Below are positions 8,309 through 17,419 of a stretch of DNA of 64,000 bases, one piece after another. The position numbers and the translations under genes were made by a program. Source of the DNA: Photobacterium gaetbulicola Gung47 (GTDB lineage: Bacteria; Pseudomonadota; Gammaproteobacteria; Enterobacterales; Vibrionaceae); the NCBI GenBank assembly GCA_000940995.1, contig CP005974.1, positions 1,550,001 through 1,614,000 of the forward strand. Reading direction: 5' to 3'. Positions within the stretch are counted from its first letter, which is position 1, and each line of letters starts with the position of its first letter. The notes beneath the pieces are model-generated. The model had not been told where the DNA came from, searched no databases, and saw only the letters and a list, made by a program, of their open reading frames with translations.

Positions 8309-8402
8309 CCTGTCCACAGTCTCCATCGGTACATGTTGTTAGCATAAACCGGAGTGCGGTAAATGTCGTGGATGGTGTAAGAGCAAGGCGGGAAAGTGTG
8401 AA

Positions 8403-8424
8403 AAGGGCTGCGTTTGCAGCCCTT
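8403..8424 (-). terminator. Terminator-like hairpin after csiV
   Basis: AAGGGCTGC and GCAGCCCTT pair around a four-base loop. On the minus strand the hairpin is followed by a short T-run, placing it at the 3' end of the mfd-csiV transcript. Confidence 0.7.
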
Positions 8425-8439
8425 GGTAATGTGCGGGTG

Positions 8440-9255
8440 TTAACCGTCGATGCGGCGAATTTGGATCACCATACCCATCAGAGGGTGGTCAAGGTAGTGA
8501 GTTTCGCCACTGCGCATCTTGCGTTGCTGCTGGAACTGATACGTTTTGAGGAACTCTTCAACTTTCACCTGTTTTTTGACTTCCTGCAGGTGACCGATCT
8601 GGACACTGCCTGCCGGCTCAAGGCTACCTTCTATTGGGGCGAGCGGTTCAGCACCGATAATCACTTCACGGCGGCTTGGCTCGCGCAGGGCAAAGTTGGC
8701 TTCGGTGAATAGGAAGTGCTGGACATAAACGCGCAGGGTGCCGTCTAGCTCGCGTAGGGAGCTGGTTTCTTCTTGCGCTGAAATCAGTGATTCTTCGTTG
8801 AAGCCTTCATCCATTTGTCCGTCTGCAGGCTCGGTCGGTTGTGCTGATTTCACCGTACCATCAGCGGAAAACTGGGCGGAAAAGTCTTTACCGGCTGTGA
8901 AATGGATGCGAGGCGCTGCGGCACGACTCAAATCCCCTTGGCGCCAACCGAAGTGGGCTAGAGGGGTAAAGCCAGCATGCTGCTGGAGCTTATTGTATTG
9001 GCCGTTGAGCTCAAACTGCGAGGAGGGCATCGGGGTGAGCCCTCGCGCTTGCAGGCGAGCCGTGTCACCGAAGTCAATGGTGCCATTGAGATCGACGGGC
9101 TTTTGGTTATCCGGCCAAGACTCACTCACTTGCTCAGGCGCAATGTTACGCTTGAACAGGATCACTTCGATATCAAACTGTCGGGCTGCAAGGCTTGGCC
9201 AACTAATGGCAAACAGCAGCAAATAAATGATATTTTTCAAGATAATACTCCGCAC
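8440..9255 (-). CDS. csiV: Periplasmic peptidoglycan-binding protein CsiV
   Basis: A 271-residue protein with a Sec signal ending near SLAA-RQ, followed by FDIEVILFKRN, the start typical of the CsiV family. The end LDHPLMGMVIQIRRIDG also fits. In Vibrio cholerae CsiV binds peptidoglycan and is needed for PBP1A/LpoA-dependent wall synthesis. The middle (about residues 110-190) is low-complexity and acidic. It lies 14 bases downstream of mfd on the same strand, the arrangement known in vibrios, and is probably co-transcribed. Assignment rests on N- and C-terminal similarity plus synteny. Confidence 0.85.
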   Translation of the reverse strand: MRSIILKNIIYLLLFAISWPSLAARQFDIEVILFKRNIAPEQVSESWPDNQKPVDLNGTIDFGDTARLQARGLTPMPSSQFELNGQYNKLQQHAGFTPLAHFGWRQGDLSRAAAPRIHFTAGKDFSAQFSADGTVKSAQPTEPADGQMDEGFNEESLISAQEETSSLRELDGTLRVYVQHFLFTEANFALREPSRREVIIGAEPLAPIEGSLEPAGSVQIGHLQEVKKQVKVEEFLKTYQFQQQRKMRSGETHYLDHPLMGMVIQIRRIDG

Positions 9256-9269
9256 TTAAGTGCTATCTA

Positions 9270-12200
9270 TTATAGAGCGTTTTCGGCCAACTTTGTTAGG
9301 AGACCGTCAACATACTTTATTCTGTCTTTTCTGTCACTCATCGGGGCCATGACTTTCAGTTTGGTCGGCCCTTCCATCCGGAAATGCTGCGGCTGGGACT
9401 GTAGCAGGCCAACCAGTAACCCTGGGTCGATGTTGGCATTGGGGGTGAACTCAATGAAGCCGCCTTTCTCGCCAGCTTCAATCTTGCGCACACCAATACC
9501 TGCAGCTTTGAGCTTGATTTTGTTGAGAACCAACAGGTTGGTGGTTGGATCCGGCAGCAGGCCGAAGCGGTCAATCAGTTCGACCTTGAGCTCATCGAGC
9601 GCTTTTTCGCTGTTGGCACTGGCAATGCGTTTGTACAGCGACAGGCGGGTGTTGATGTCCGGAATGAAGTCTTCCGGTAGCAATGCTGGCAGGCGCAGTT
9701 CCACCTCGGTTTGTTGACGCAGCAGGTCGTCAAGCGAAGGTTCCTTACCTTCTTTAAGGGCTTCGACGGCTTGCTCGAGCATCTCCATATAGAGGGTGAA
9801 ACCAACGGATTGGATCTGGCCGCTTTGCTCGTCGCCGAGCAGCTCACCGGCACCCCGGATTTCAAGGTCATGGGTGGCCAGGGTAAAGCCTGCCCCCAAG
9901 TCTTCCAGTGACGAAATTGCTTCGAGTCGTTTGACGGCATCTTTGGTCATGCGCTTAGGATGCGGCGTAAGCAGGTAGGCGTAGGCTTGGTGATGCGAGC
10001 GACCGACACGGCCACGCAGCTGGTGCAGCTGGGCCAGACCAAGGTGATCGGCACGGTTGATCACTATGGTATTGGCGGTCGGTACGTCGATCCCGGTTTC
10101 GATAATGGTGGTACAGACCAGCAGGTTAAAGCGCTGGTGGTAGAAGTCACTCATGATTTTTTCGAGTTCACGTTCGCGCATCTGGCCATGGGCGAAGGTG
10201 ATCCGCGCTTCGGGGATCAGCTTGGCCAGATCCTCGGCGGTTTTCTCGATCGAGTCGACGTCATTGTGCAGGAAGTAGACCTGGCCGCCGCGCATGATCT
10301 CACGCAGCACGGCTTCTCTGACCAGGGCATCGTCGGATTCGCGGACGAAGGTCTTGATGGCCAGGCGGCGGGCCGGCGGCGTTGCGATGATCGACAGATC
10401 ACGCATACCGCTCATGGCCATATTCAGCGTTCTTGGGATCGGGGTGGCCGTCAGGGTCAGGATATCGACATCGGCGCGGATCGCCTTGAGCTTTTCTTTC
10501 TGGCGGACACCGAAGCGGTGCTCCTCGTCAACAATCAGCAAGCCAAGATCATGGTAATCCACCGAGGCATTGAGCAGCTTGTGGGTCCCGATCAGAATGT
10601 CAATCTTGCCCTCGGCCATGTCGGCCAGGATCTGCTTCTGCTCCTTGGCGGTCTTGAAGCGGGAAAGCACCTCCACCCTGACCGGAGTATTGGCAAAGCG
10701 GTCGCGGAAGTTCTCGAAGTGCTGCTGGGCCAGCAGGGTCGTTGGTACCAGCACGGTCACCTGCTTGCTGTTGTCGACGGCGACAAAGGCAGCACGCATT
10801 GCTACCTCGGTCTTGCCAAAGCCCACATCACCGCAGACCAAGCGGTCCATCGCCTTGGCCTGACACATATCAGACAGCACGGCATTGATCGCCAGCGCCT
10901 GATCATGGGTTTCCTCGAACGGGAAGCCGGTGCAGAAATCGGCATAGGCTTCACGGTCAAGCTTGAATTTGTGACCCGGCTTCAGCTCGCGCTTGGCGTA
11001 CACATCCAGCAGTTCGGCGGCGACATCACGGACTTTTTCCGCGGCTTTCTTGCGCGCTTTGACCCACGCCTCGCCGCCCAGTTTGTGGATAGGGGCGGTG
11101 TCTTCCGCCCCGCCGGAGTAACGGCTGATCAGGTGCAGCGAGGCGACAGGCACGTAGAGCTTGGCCCCGCCTTGGTATTCCAAGGTGACATATTCGGTTT
11201 TCATGCCGCCGGCTTCCAAGGTCTGGAGGCCCTGGTAGCGGCCGATACCGTGGTCGATGTGCACCACCGGCTGGCCCACTTTGAGCTCGGCGAGGTTGCG
11301 GATAATGGTATCGGCGTTGACCGATTTCTTTTCGTCGCGGCGGCGGCGCTGGACCACTCGTTCACCCAGCAGATCACTTTCACAGATCAGGGCAACTTCG
11401 GGCTTTTCCAGCACAAAGCCTTGCTCCGCGGCACCGATCACCAAGCTGAACTTGCCCGGTGTGGCCAAGGCTTCAGTCAGCGTCGGGGCGACAACAGGGC
11501 GGAGCTTGATCCGGGCCAGGAGGTCGAGCAGTGCTTCACGGCGGCCCTCCGAGGCGACCGAGAAGACAATTTTACCCGGGTAGCTTTCGGCGAAGCGGCG
11601 AAGCTCGGCCAGCGGCTCTTTTAGTTGGTGGTTGATCGTCAGCTTGGGGATAGCCTGCAGAGGGAGGTTATAGCGTCCTGCTTTCTCAGGTTCATTATCC
11701 GGACGGATACGTACCTGTGGCAGTGTTTTGAAATGGCTGAACATTTCATCTTTGGTCAGCCACAGCTCCTTGGGCTCGAGTAACGGGCGCAGAGGGTCGA
11801 CCCGGCGCTGTTCAAAACGGTACTCAGCATCGGCCAGGAATTGGTCGACAGCAGGCTCGAGGGTCCCGATGGTGATGAGCAGGCTATTGTCCGGCAAGTA
11901 GTCGAAAAGGGTCTCGGTTTGCTCGAAGAACAGCGGCTGCCAATACTCGATACCTGCCGGCCATGTACGCTTGCTGACCTGCTGGTAGATAGACTCCGGC
12001 TCGCGGCGCGCTTCGAAGCGCTCGCGCCAGCGCATCCGGAAGTTCTCGATAGCGATTTCATCGGTCGGGAATTCGTGGGCCGGCAGCAGGCGGATGTGTT
12101 CAATTTCGCCGGTCGAGCGTTGGTTTTCCGGGTCGAACTGGCGGATTGAGTCAACTTCATCATCAAAGAAGTCAATCCGGTATGGCTGGTTGCTGCCCAT

Positions 12201-12725
12201 CGGGAACAAGTCAATCAGTGAGCCGCGGCTGGCGTATTCACCGTGCTCGATAACCTGATCGACATGGCGGTAGCCAGAGGCCTCGAGCTGCAAGCGCAGT
12301 TTCTCCAGCGACAGCTTATCGCCGTTGCGTACCATCAGCGCGTGCTGGTGAATGAAGGCGCGAGGTGTCAGGCGTTGCAGCAGGGTGCTGATCGGCACCA
12401 GCACGACCCCATTGGCCTGCTGGGGGAGGGAGTATAAGCGGGTCAGTCTATCTGAAATGATATCTTGGTGCGGCGAAAAATTATCATACGGCAGGGTTTC
12501 CCAGTCGGGGAAAACGCTGACTTCCTGTGCGGAAAACTGGCTGATTTCCGGCTGCAGGCGTAACGCGGTCTGGGTGTCGGGTACCACGGCCAGGATCGGG
12601 CCTTGATGATCGTGGGCCAGTTCGGCAACAGAGAGTGCCAGCGCTGCACCGGACACATTACCGATAAATCGGCTGTCACCGGTTTTGGACGGTAATGGAA
12701 GAGAGAGAATAGACTGATCTTTCAT
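9270..12725 (-). CDS. mfd: Transcription-repair coupling factor Mfd
   Basis: Mfd removes RNA polymerase stalled at DNA lesions and recruits UvrA. The 1151-residue length is normal. In order: a UvrB-homology module (residues 1-340), the RNA-polymerase interaction domain around residues 475-540 (PVVHIDHGIGRYQGL, then LEYQGGAKLYVPVASLHLI), and the translocase motor. The motor has Walker A GDVGFGKTEVA near residue 632, the DEEH box near 733, and the TRG/motif VI segment QLRGRVGRSHHQAYAYLL. The C-terminal UvrA-masking domain closes the protein. A 554-codon open frame on the opposite strand is a shadow of its codon bias. Two bases separate it from the upstream PilZ gene. Confidence 0.97.
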   Translation of the reverse strand: MKDQSILSLPLPSKTGDSRFIGNVSGAALALSVAELAHDHQGPILAVVPDTQTALRLQPEISQFSAQEVSVFPDWETLPYDNFSPHQDIISDRLTRLYSLPQQANGVVLVPISTLLQRLTPRAFIHQHALMVRNGDKLSLEKLRLQLEASGYRHVDQVIEHGEYASRGSLIDLFPMGSNQPYRIDFFDDEVDSIRQFDPENQRSTGEIEHIRLLPAHEFPTDEIAIENFRMRWRERFEARREPESIYQQVSKRTWPAGIEYWQPLFFEQTETLFDYLPDNSLLITIGTLEPAVDQFLADAEYRFEQRRVDPLRPLLEPKELWLTKDEMFSHFKTLPQVRIRPDNEPEKAGRYNLPLQAIPKLTINHQLKEPLAELRRFAESYPGKIVFSVASEGRREALLDLLARIKLRPVVAPTLTEALATPGKFSLVIGAAEQGFVLEKPEVALICESDLLGERVVQRRRRDEKKSVNADTIIRNLAELKVGQPVVHIDHGIGRYQGLQTLEAGGMKTEYVTLEYQGGAKLYVPVASLHLISRYSGGAEDTAPIHKLGGEAWVKARKKAAEKVRDVAAELLDVYAKRELKPGHKFKLDREAYADFCTGFPFEETHDQALAINAVLSDMCQAKAMDRLVCGDVGFGKTEVAMRAAFVAVDNSKQVTVLVPTTLLAQQHFENFRDRFANTPVRVEVLSRFKTAKEQKQILADMAEGKIDILIGTHKLLNASVDYHDLGLLIVDEEHRFGVRQKEKLKAIRADVDILTLTATPIPRTLNMAMSGMRDLSIIATPPARRLAIKTFVRESDDALVREAVLREIMRGGQVYFLHNDVDSIEKTAEDLAKLIPEARITFAHGQMRERELEKIMSDFYHQRFNLLVCTTIIETGIDVPTANTIVINRADHLGLAQLHQLRGRVGRSHHQAYAYLLTPHPKRMTKDAVKRLEAISSLEDLGAGFTLATHDLEIRGAGELLGDEQSGQIQSVGFTLYMEMLEQAVEALKEGKEPSLDDLLRQQTEVELRLPALLPEDFIPDINTRLSLYKRIASANSEKALDELKVELIDRFGLLPDPTTNLLVLNKIKLKAAGIGVRKIEAGEKGGFIEFTPNANIDPGLLVGLLQSQPQHFRMEGPTKLKVMAPMSDRKDRIKYVDGLLTKLAENAL

Positions 12726-12727
12726 GG

Positions 12728-13306
12728 TTAACTTTTATTATCTGATCGCTGTTGAGCGCGTTGGCGCAGAATTTTTTGTTGGAAATACAGGGCGGCTCGG
12801 ATCAGCAGATCCCTGTCGTCCTCCATTAAGCATACATACCTCAAGGTAATCTCATGACTGCCGTTTTGCTGTGGCAGGCACTGGGTTACTTCAGCATAGG
12901 CGTAAACCGCCGCAGCGGGGTTGTCGAGAAACAGCTTGAGCCTGACGTGGTCGCCTTCGCTAAGTGCAACAGGTGAGAAGTAGGAGAGCTGGCTGGCACC
13001 AAAGGTATGGGTGATGAAGCGCAGCTCGGCATCATCTTGTTGGGCAAGGACGAAAGAAAGCAACAAGTTGATTTTATTGTTCTGTGCCGTTAAGTAGTTA
13101 GCGAGCGCTTTGAACTCTTCTTTATTGAGCTGGGATAAGGAGTGCTCCAAGCCTTCATCCAGGCTGCTGCATTCACTGGCGATACGAAACAGAGGCGGGA
13201 TTTCTTGCTGGAAAGCCAGCATCTCGGGAATACCTGCACCGGGAGGGAGCGGTTCTACATTGATGGTCAATCCGGCATGGACTGAAAAATACTCGTCCTG
13301 ATTCAT
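12728..13306 (-). CDS. PilZ-like domain protein, PlzB type
   Basis: A 192-residue cytoplasmic protein. Residues 1-95 form a YcgR-N-like helical region and residues 96-185 resemble a PilZ barrel (FGASQLSYFSPVALSEGDHV, then an AEVTQCLPQQNGSHEITLRY strand pair). Its position between mfd and lolC is that of V. cholerae plzB (VC1885). The canonical c-di-GMP signature (RxxxR and D/NxSxxG) is not visible: the switch arginines are missing and the second motif is degenerate. It may therefore bind poorly or not at all. It is apparently the first gene of the plzB-mfd-csiV transcript. Confidence 0.72.
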   Translation of the reverse strand: MNQDEYFSVHAGLTINVEPLPPGAGIPEMLAFQQEIPPLFRIASECSSLDEGLEHSLSQLNKEEFKALANYLTAQNNKINLLLSFVLAQQDDAELRFITHTFGASQLSYFSPVALSEGDHVRLKLFLDNPAAAVYAYAEVTQCLPQQNGSHEITLRYVCLMEDDRDLLIRAALYFQQKILRQRAQQRSDNKS

Positions 13307-13495
13307 GTCGCACTCGATATAAATTAACTATCCTACGATTATCACTCAGCTATTGCCAAGGGACAAGTAAACAGGCCCTAGAGTGGTGGTTTTACCCGCT
13401 GTTTTTACATTACTTTTACTGCGCTTCATGGTAATCAGACGCGGCAACAGGTATGCTTTCGAACAGTTTTTATAAGGATGGTATCTTCTCAATCT

Positions 13496-14704
13496 ATGTT
13501 TCATCCCGTATCGTTTTTTATCGGGCTGCGCTATCTCAGGGGACGCTCTGGTGACAGGTTCAGCCGTTTTGTTTCTTACATGTCGACCGCGGGGATTACC
13601 GTCGGGGTCCTGTCCCTTGTCACAGTATTGTCTGTGATGAATGGCTTTGAGCAACAGCTCAAGGAGCGGATCCTTGGGGTGATGCCGCAAGCCGTTATAT
13701 CTACCTCAGAGGGTTACCTCCCCCGGACAGAGCAACCTCCGGCACAAGTTTCTGCTATTGCCCATGTTGATATGGTGTCGCCGCTCACCCGCAGCGAAGC
13801 TATTTTGCAAAGTGCCAAGTCATTGGCGGCGGGGATGATGGTGGGGGTGGACCCAGAGGCCTTTGAGCCTGTCGGCTATTACATCAATCAAGGCGACATC
13901 ATGGATCTGGAAGCGGGCAGCTACAGGGTGATCCTGGGACAGGTGCTGGCAAACCAGCTCGGGGTGAAAGTCGGTGACAAGGTGCGCCTGATGGTAACCA
14001 GCGCCAGCCAGTATACACCGCTTGGTCGTATTCCCAGCCAGCGCAACTTTGAAGTGGTCGGCTTGTACAATACGGGCTCAGATGTCGACGGCCAGCTGAT
14101 CTTGACCCATATCGACGATGCGGGACGCTTGCTGAGGCTCAAACCCGGCCAAATGACAGGGTGGCGTTTGTTTGTCGATGATCCATTTGTCGTCGCAGAG
14201 CTTGCCAACCGGCCGTTACCCGAAGGGATGACCTGGTCGGACTGGCGCGAGCAGCGCGGCGAGCTATTCCAGGCCGTGAAAATGGAAAAGAATATGATGG
14301 GCCTGATGCTGGGACTGATCATCGGTGTGGCGGCCTTCAACATTATCTCGGCGTTGATCATGGTGGTGATGGAGAAGCAAGCCGAGGTAGCCATCCTGAA
14401 AACCCAAGGTATGACGAGTCGTCAGGTCTTGCTGGTATTCATGGTACAGGGTGCCAGCAGCGGCGTGATCGGCGCCATTATGGGCGGCTTGCTGGGGGCT
14501 TTGCTGGCGCTTAACCTCAACGGCTTGCTGTCGGTTCTCGGGGTGAATTTGATCACCGCCGGTGGCCAGTTGCCTGTGGTGATCTCACCGCTCCAGGTTG
14601 TTTTAGTTATTGTCGGTGCAATTATTCTAAGTTTGCTGGCAACTGTTTTTCCTTCCTACCGGGCGGCATCGGTTCGTCCTGCTGAGGCACTTCGTTATGA
14701 GTAA
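13496..14704 (+). CDS. lolC: Lipoprotein-releasing ABC transporter membrane subunit LolC
   Basis: LolC is one of the two integral subunits of LolCDE, which extracts mature lipoproteins from the inner membrane and passes them to LolA. The 402-residue protein starts MFHPVSFFIGLRYLRGRSGD, close to E. coli LolC. It has one TM segment (residues 24-50), a large periplasmic domain (50-265) and three C-terminal TM segments, ending SYRAASVRPAEALRYE, an FtsX-type signature. An in-frame ATG at 13478 adds six residues but has AAGG directly against it; homology favours 13496. The stop overlaps the lolD start by eight bases. Confidence 0.95.
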   Translation: MFHPVSFFIGLRYLRGRSGDRFSRFVSYMSTAGITVGVLSLVTVLSVMNGFEQQLKERILGVMPQAVISTSEGYLPRTEQPPAQVSAIAHVDMVSPLTRSEAILQSAKSLAAGMMVGVDPEAFEPVGYYINQGDIMDLEAGSYRVILGQVLANQLGVKVGDKVRLMVTSASQYTPLGRIPSQRNFEVVGLYNTGSDVDGQLILTHIDDAGRLLRLKPGQMTGWRLFVDDPFVVAELANRPLPEGMTWSDWREQRGELFQAVKMEKNMMGLMLGLIIGVAAFNIISALIMVVMEKQAEVAILKTQGMTSRQVLLVFMVQGASSGVIGAIMGGLLGALLALNLNGLLSVLGVNLITAGGQLPVVISPLQVVLVIVGAIILSLLATVFPSYRAASVRPAEALRYE

Positions 14705-15386
14705 TGCATTATTGGTTTGTCAGGGCCTAAGAAAAGTCTACCGTGAAGCCCAACTTGAAACAGAGGTGCTAAAAGGGGTCGGTTTCCACCTCGATGCTGG
14801 TGAGCTGGTTGGTATCGTCGGGGCGTCAGGTTCTGGCAAGAGTACACTTTTACATTTGCTCGGGGCTTTGGATGACCCGAGCGAAGGAGAGGTGTTCTTC
14901 AAGGGGCAGAAACTCAATGCCATGAGCGCCAACAAACAGGCTAAGCTACGCAACCAGGAAATTGGTTTTGTGTATCAGTTCCACCACCTTCTGGCCGATT
15001 TCAGCGCGGTGGAAAACGTGGCGATGCCCCTGCTTATCGGTGGGGTAGCGGCAACTAAGGCACGCGCCCAGGCTCATAGTATTTTGGAGTTGGTGGGGCT
15101 CGGCCACAGGTTGGAGCACCGTCCTTCGGAGTTGAGCGGGGGGGAACGCCAGCGTGTTGCGATTGCTCGGGCGCTGGTGAACAAGCCGTCACTGGTGTTG
15201 GCCGATGAGCCAACGGGTAACCTGGACCACAAGACCGCGTTGGAGATTTATGATCTGATGCGCAAGCTCAACAAGGAGTCGGGCACCGCCTTTCTTGTCG
15301 TGACCCATGACAACGAGCTGGCGGGTAAACTGGATCGCTGTATGCACATGCAGGACGGCGAATTGCAGCAGGTAGAGGTGGCCTGA
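14697..15386 (+). CDS. lolD: Lipoprotein-releasing ABC transporter ATPase LolD
   Basis: A 229-residue ABC ATPase that drives LolCDE. Walker A is GASGSGKST (about residues 42-50), the Q-loop is FVYQFHHLLADF, the signature is LSGGERQRVAIARAL and Walker B is LVLADEPTGNLD, followed by the H-loop VVTHD. The extended LADEPTGNLD box is usual in MacB/LolD-type transporters. Both ends overlap neighbours (eight bases with lolC, one with lolE), so the operon is translationally coupled. Confidence 0.97.
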   Translation: MSNALLVCQGLRKVYREAQLETEVLKGVGFHLDAGELVGIVGASGSGKSTLLHLLGALDDPSEGEVFFKGQKLNAMSANKQAKLRNQEIGFVYQFHHLLADFSAVENVAMPLLIGGVAATKARAQAHSILELVGLGHRLEHRPSELSGGERQRVAIARALVNKPSLVLADEPTGNLDHKTALEIYDLMRKLNKESGTAFLVVTHDNELAGKLDRCMHMQDGELQQVEVA

Positions 15387-16630
15387 TGTTTCGACCGCTC
15401 TCTCTTTTTATCGGTAGCCGCTTTAGCCGTGCCAAGCAAAGAAACCGGATGGTTTCGTTTATTTCGATTTCATCGACGTTGGGGATCGCTGTCGGTGTGG
15501 CGGTGATCATTATTGGTCTGTCGGCGATGAACGGTTTTGAGCGCGAGCTGCAGAACCGCGTGCTGTCGGTGATCCCACATGGCGAACTGGAGGCGGTGAC
15601 TCCGCCTTTCGAAGACTGGCAGCCTGTGCTCGACGTGGTCGAACAGCACCCGCGGGTGACTGCCGCGGCACCCTATATCCAGTTCACGGCGCTGCTTGAA
15701 AAAGGCAATAGCCTCAAGGCGGTGGAAGTGCGCGGCGTTGATCCTGAGAAGCAAAAAGAAGTCAGTGTGCTGCCGCAATTTGTCAAGGACAATGCCTGGG
15801 ACAGTCTGGAAGCGGGCAAGCAGCAGGTTATTCTGGGCCAAGGGGTGGCCGACACCTTGGGGATCGGTGTGGGCGATTGGATCACCGCGATGATCCCTAA
15901 CCCGGACCCTAGCTTGAGGCTTAAGGCACCGCACCGAATCCGGCTGCAGGTGACCGGTCTGCTGGCGCTGGCCGGGCAAATCGACCATAACTTTGCGTTG
16001 GTACCAATTGAGGATGCACAAGGCTACCTATCCATGGAGGCGGGTATCACCGGGATCGAGCTGAACGTGGACAACGTGTTGGATGCCCAGAGTATTGTGC
16101 GTGAGGTTGGCTTTACCTTACCGGTTTATGTCTACCTCAAGAGCTGGAACCAAAAATACGGTTACCTTTATCGGGATATCCAAATGGTACGCACCATTAT
16201 GTACCTGGTCATGGTGCTGGTCATTGGGGTGGCTTGCTTCAATATTGTCTCGACCTTGATGATGGCGGTAAAAGACCGTGCAGCGGATATTGCGATTTTG
16301 CGCACCATGGGGGCTCCGGACAGGCTGATCCGCTCCATTTTCGTCTGGCACGGCGTGCTGTCGGGGGTTGTTGGCAGCTTGGTGGGCTCGCTGCTCGGCT
16401 CATTGGTGGCGGTCAACCTCACGAATTTGATTAAGGGGCTAGAGGGCTTGATCGGACACCAGTTTTTGTCGGGCGATATTTACTTTGTCGACTTCCTTCC
16501 CACGTCCTTGTCGCTGCACGATGTACTGTTGGTGACCACCACGGCGGTGGCATTGAGCTTCTTGGCAACCTGGTATCCAGCGAAAAGGGCAGGCGCGCTG
16601 CAGCCAGCAATAGTACTGAGCGCAAAATAA
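15386..16630 (+). CDS. lolE: Lipoprotein-releasing ABC transporter membrane subunit LolE
   Basis: A 414-residue paralogue of LolC with the same architecture: an N-terminal TM after LSLFIGSRFSRAKQRNRMVS, a periplasmic MacB_PCD-like domain (residues 45-265) and three C-terminal TM segments with VACFNIVSTLMMAVKDRAADI before the second. It ends in YPAKRAGALQPAIVLSAK. LolE accepts incoming lipoproteins and LolC recruits LolA in E. coli. ATG overlaps the lolD TGA by one base. Transcription probably ends at the palindrome at 16808-16852. Confidence 0.95.
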   Translation: MFRPLSLFIGSRFSRAKQRNRMVSFISISSTLGIAVGVAVIIIGLSAMNGFERELQNRVLSVIPHGELEAVTPPFEDWQPVLDVVEQHPRVTAAAPYIQFTALLEKGNSLKAVEVRGVDPEKQKEVSVLPQFVKDNAWDSLEAGKQQVILGQGVADTLGIGVGDWITAMIPNPDPSLRLKAPHRIRLQVTGLLALAGQIDHNFALVPIEDAQGYLSMEAGITGIELNVDNVLDAQSIVREVGFTLPVYVYLKSWNQKYGYLYRDIQMVRTIMYLVMVLVIGVACFNIVSTLMMAVKDRAADIAILRTMGAPDRLIRSIFVWHGVLSGVVGSLVGSLLGSLVAVNLTNLIKGLEGLIGHQFLSGDIYFVDFLPTSLSLHDVLLVTTTAVALSFLATWYPAKRAGALQPAIVLSAK

Positions 16631-16807
16631 TAGCGAACGAGGCCCTCAAGGTGTGTTGTGGTGATGGCTGATGCTGATGCAAACGTGTTTTGAGGGAGCG
16701 GTCGGCAAATGAGATAAAACGTGTTTAGTGATTTTCAGTGCTCTGCCAACTGCTTCGCTTTTTTGTTAGAAATATTTGAGTTTGCCTTACTGAGTGCTAT
16801 TTAATCT

Positions 16808-16852
16808 AAGCAATAAAAAAACCTCGCATCTGCGAGGTTTTTTTTATTGCTT
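16808..16852. terminator. Long bidirectional terminator between lolE and the DUF2062 gene
   Basis: Arms of about 21 bases (16808-16828 and 16831-16852) pair around a two-base loop TC. The core is CCTCGCA/TGCGAGG flanked by an A7 run on one side and a T8 run on the other. Both convergent genes can use it. Confidence 0.93.
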
Positions 16853-16857
16853 GGCGC

Positions 16858-17388
16858 TTAATCCTTGTGGAGGCTCAGGACGCGGAACCGACGTTTTTGC
16901 CAGCTTCGCACAACGGAGTAGCGCCATAGGCCGCGGATACCGAAGTAGCCAAGGGCAGAGAACAGGATAGAACAAACTGCGCACCCCAATAGGAAAGGAG
17001 GCCCAATTTGGTTCATCTGGTGCAACAGGAATTCCCAGGACAGCTCGAAGTGGAAGGCTTGGTGCGGGGTATCCATCAACCACGCCCCGACTTTATAGGC
17101 CCCATAAAACATCACCGGCATAGTGATAGGGTTGCTGATCCATACCAAACAGACAGAAAGCGGCAGGTTGACGCTAAAGATAATGGCGGCGCCGGCAGCC
17201 ATGATCATCTGGCTGGGAAGAGGTACAAACGCCATAAACAAACCGACCGCAAAAGCTCCAGACGCCGAACGGCGGTTGAGGCACCACAAGTTGGGGTTGT
17301 AAAGCACGTTGCCAAATATCTTCAACGCTTTTTGGCGCTTGATGACATCATGGCTTGGCATTATTCGTTTAATTACTTGTCTTGGCAT
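16858..17388 (-). CDS. DUF2062 membrane protein
   Basis: A 176-residue protein with three to four predicted membrane segments. After the basic start MPRQVIKRIMPSHDVIKRQK come LYNPNLWCLNRRSASGAFAVG and a hydrophobic hairpin with VWISNPITMPVMFYGAYKVG, which are DUF2062 hallmarks (small, Asn/Pro-rich membrane proteins of unknown role). The upstream ATG at 17427 would add 13 residues, but the family start fits ATG 17388. Only 31 bases separate it from the divergent comEC start. Confidence 0.85.
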   Translation of the reverse strand: MPRQVIKRIMPSHDVIKRQKALKIFGNVLYNPNLWCLNRRSASGAFAVGLFMAFVPLPSQMIMAAGAAIIFSVNLPLSVCLVWISNPITMPVMFYGAYKVGAWLMDTPHQAFHFELSWEFLLHQMNQIGPPFLLGCAVCSILFSALGYFGIRGLWRYSVVRSWQKRRFRVLSLHKD

Positions 17389-17419
17389 TGTAATTCTTTT
17401 TTTCACAGGCAGGCTTGAG

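Noticed and set aside
9960..11624. 554-codon open frame on the plus strand inside mfd
   Set aside because: It is wholly antisense to mfd, whose motifs are all intact. The translation is His/Gln/Asp-rich without any domain, typical of a codon-bias shadow.
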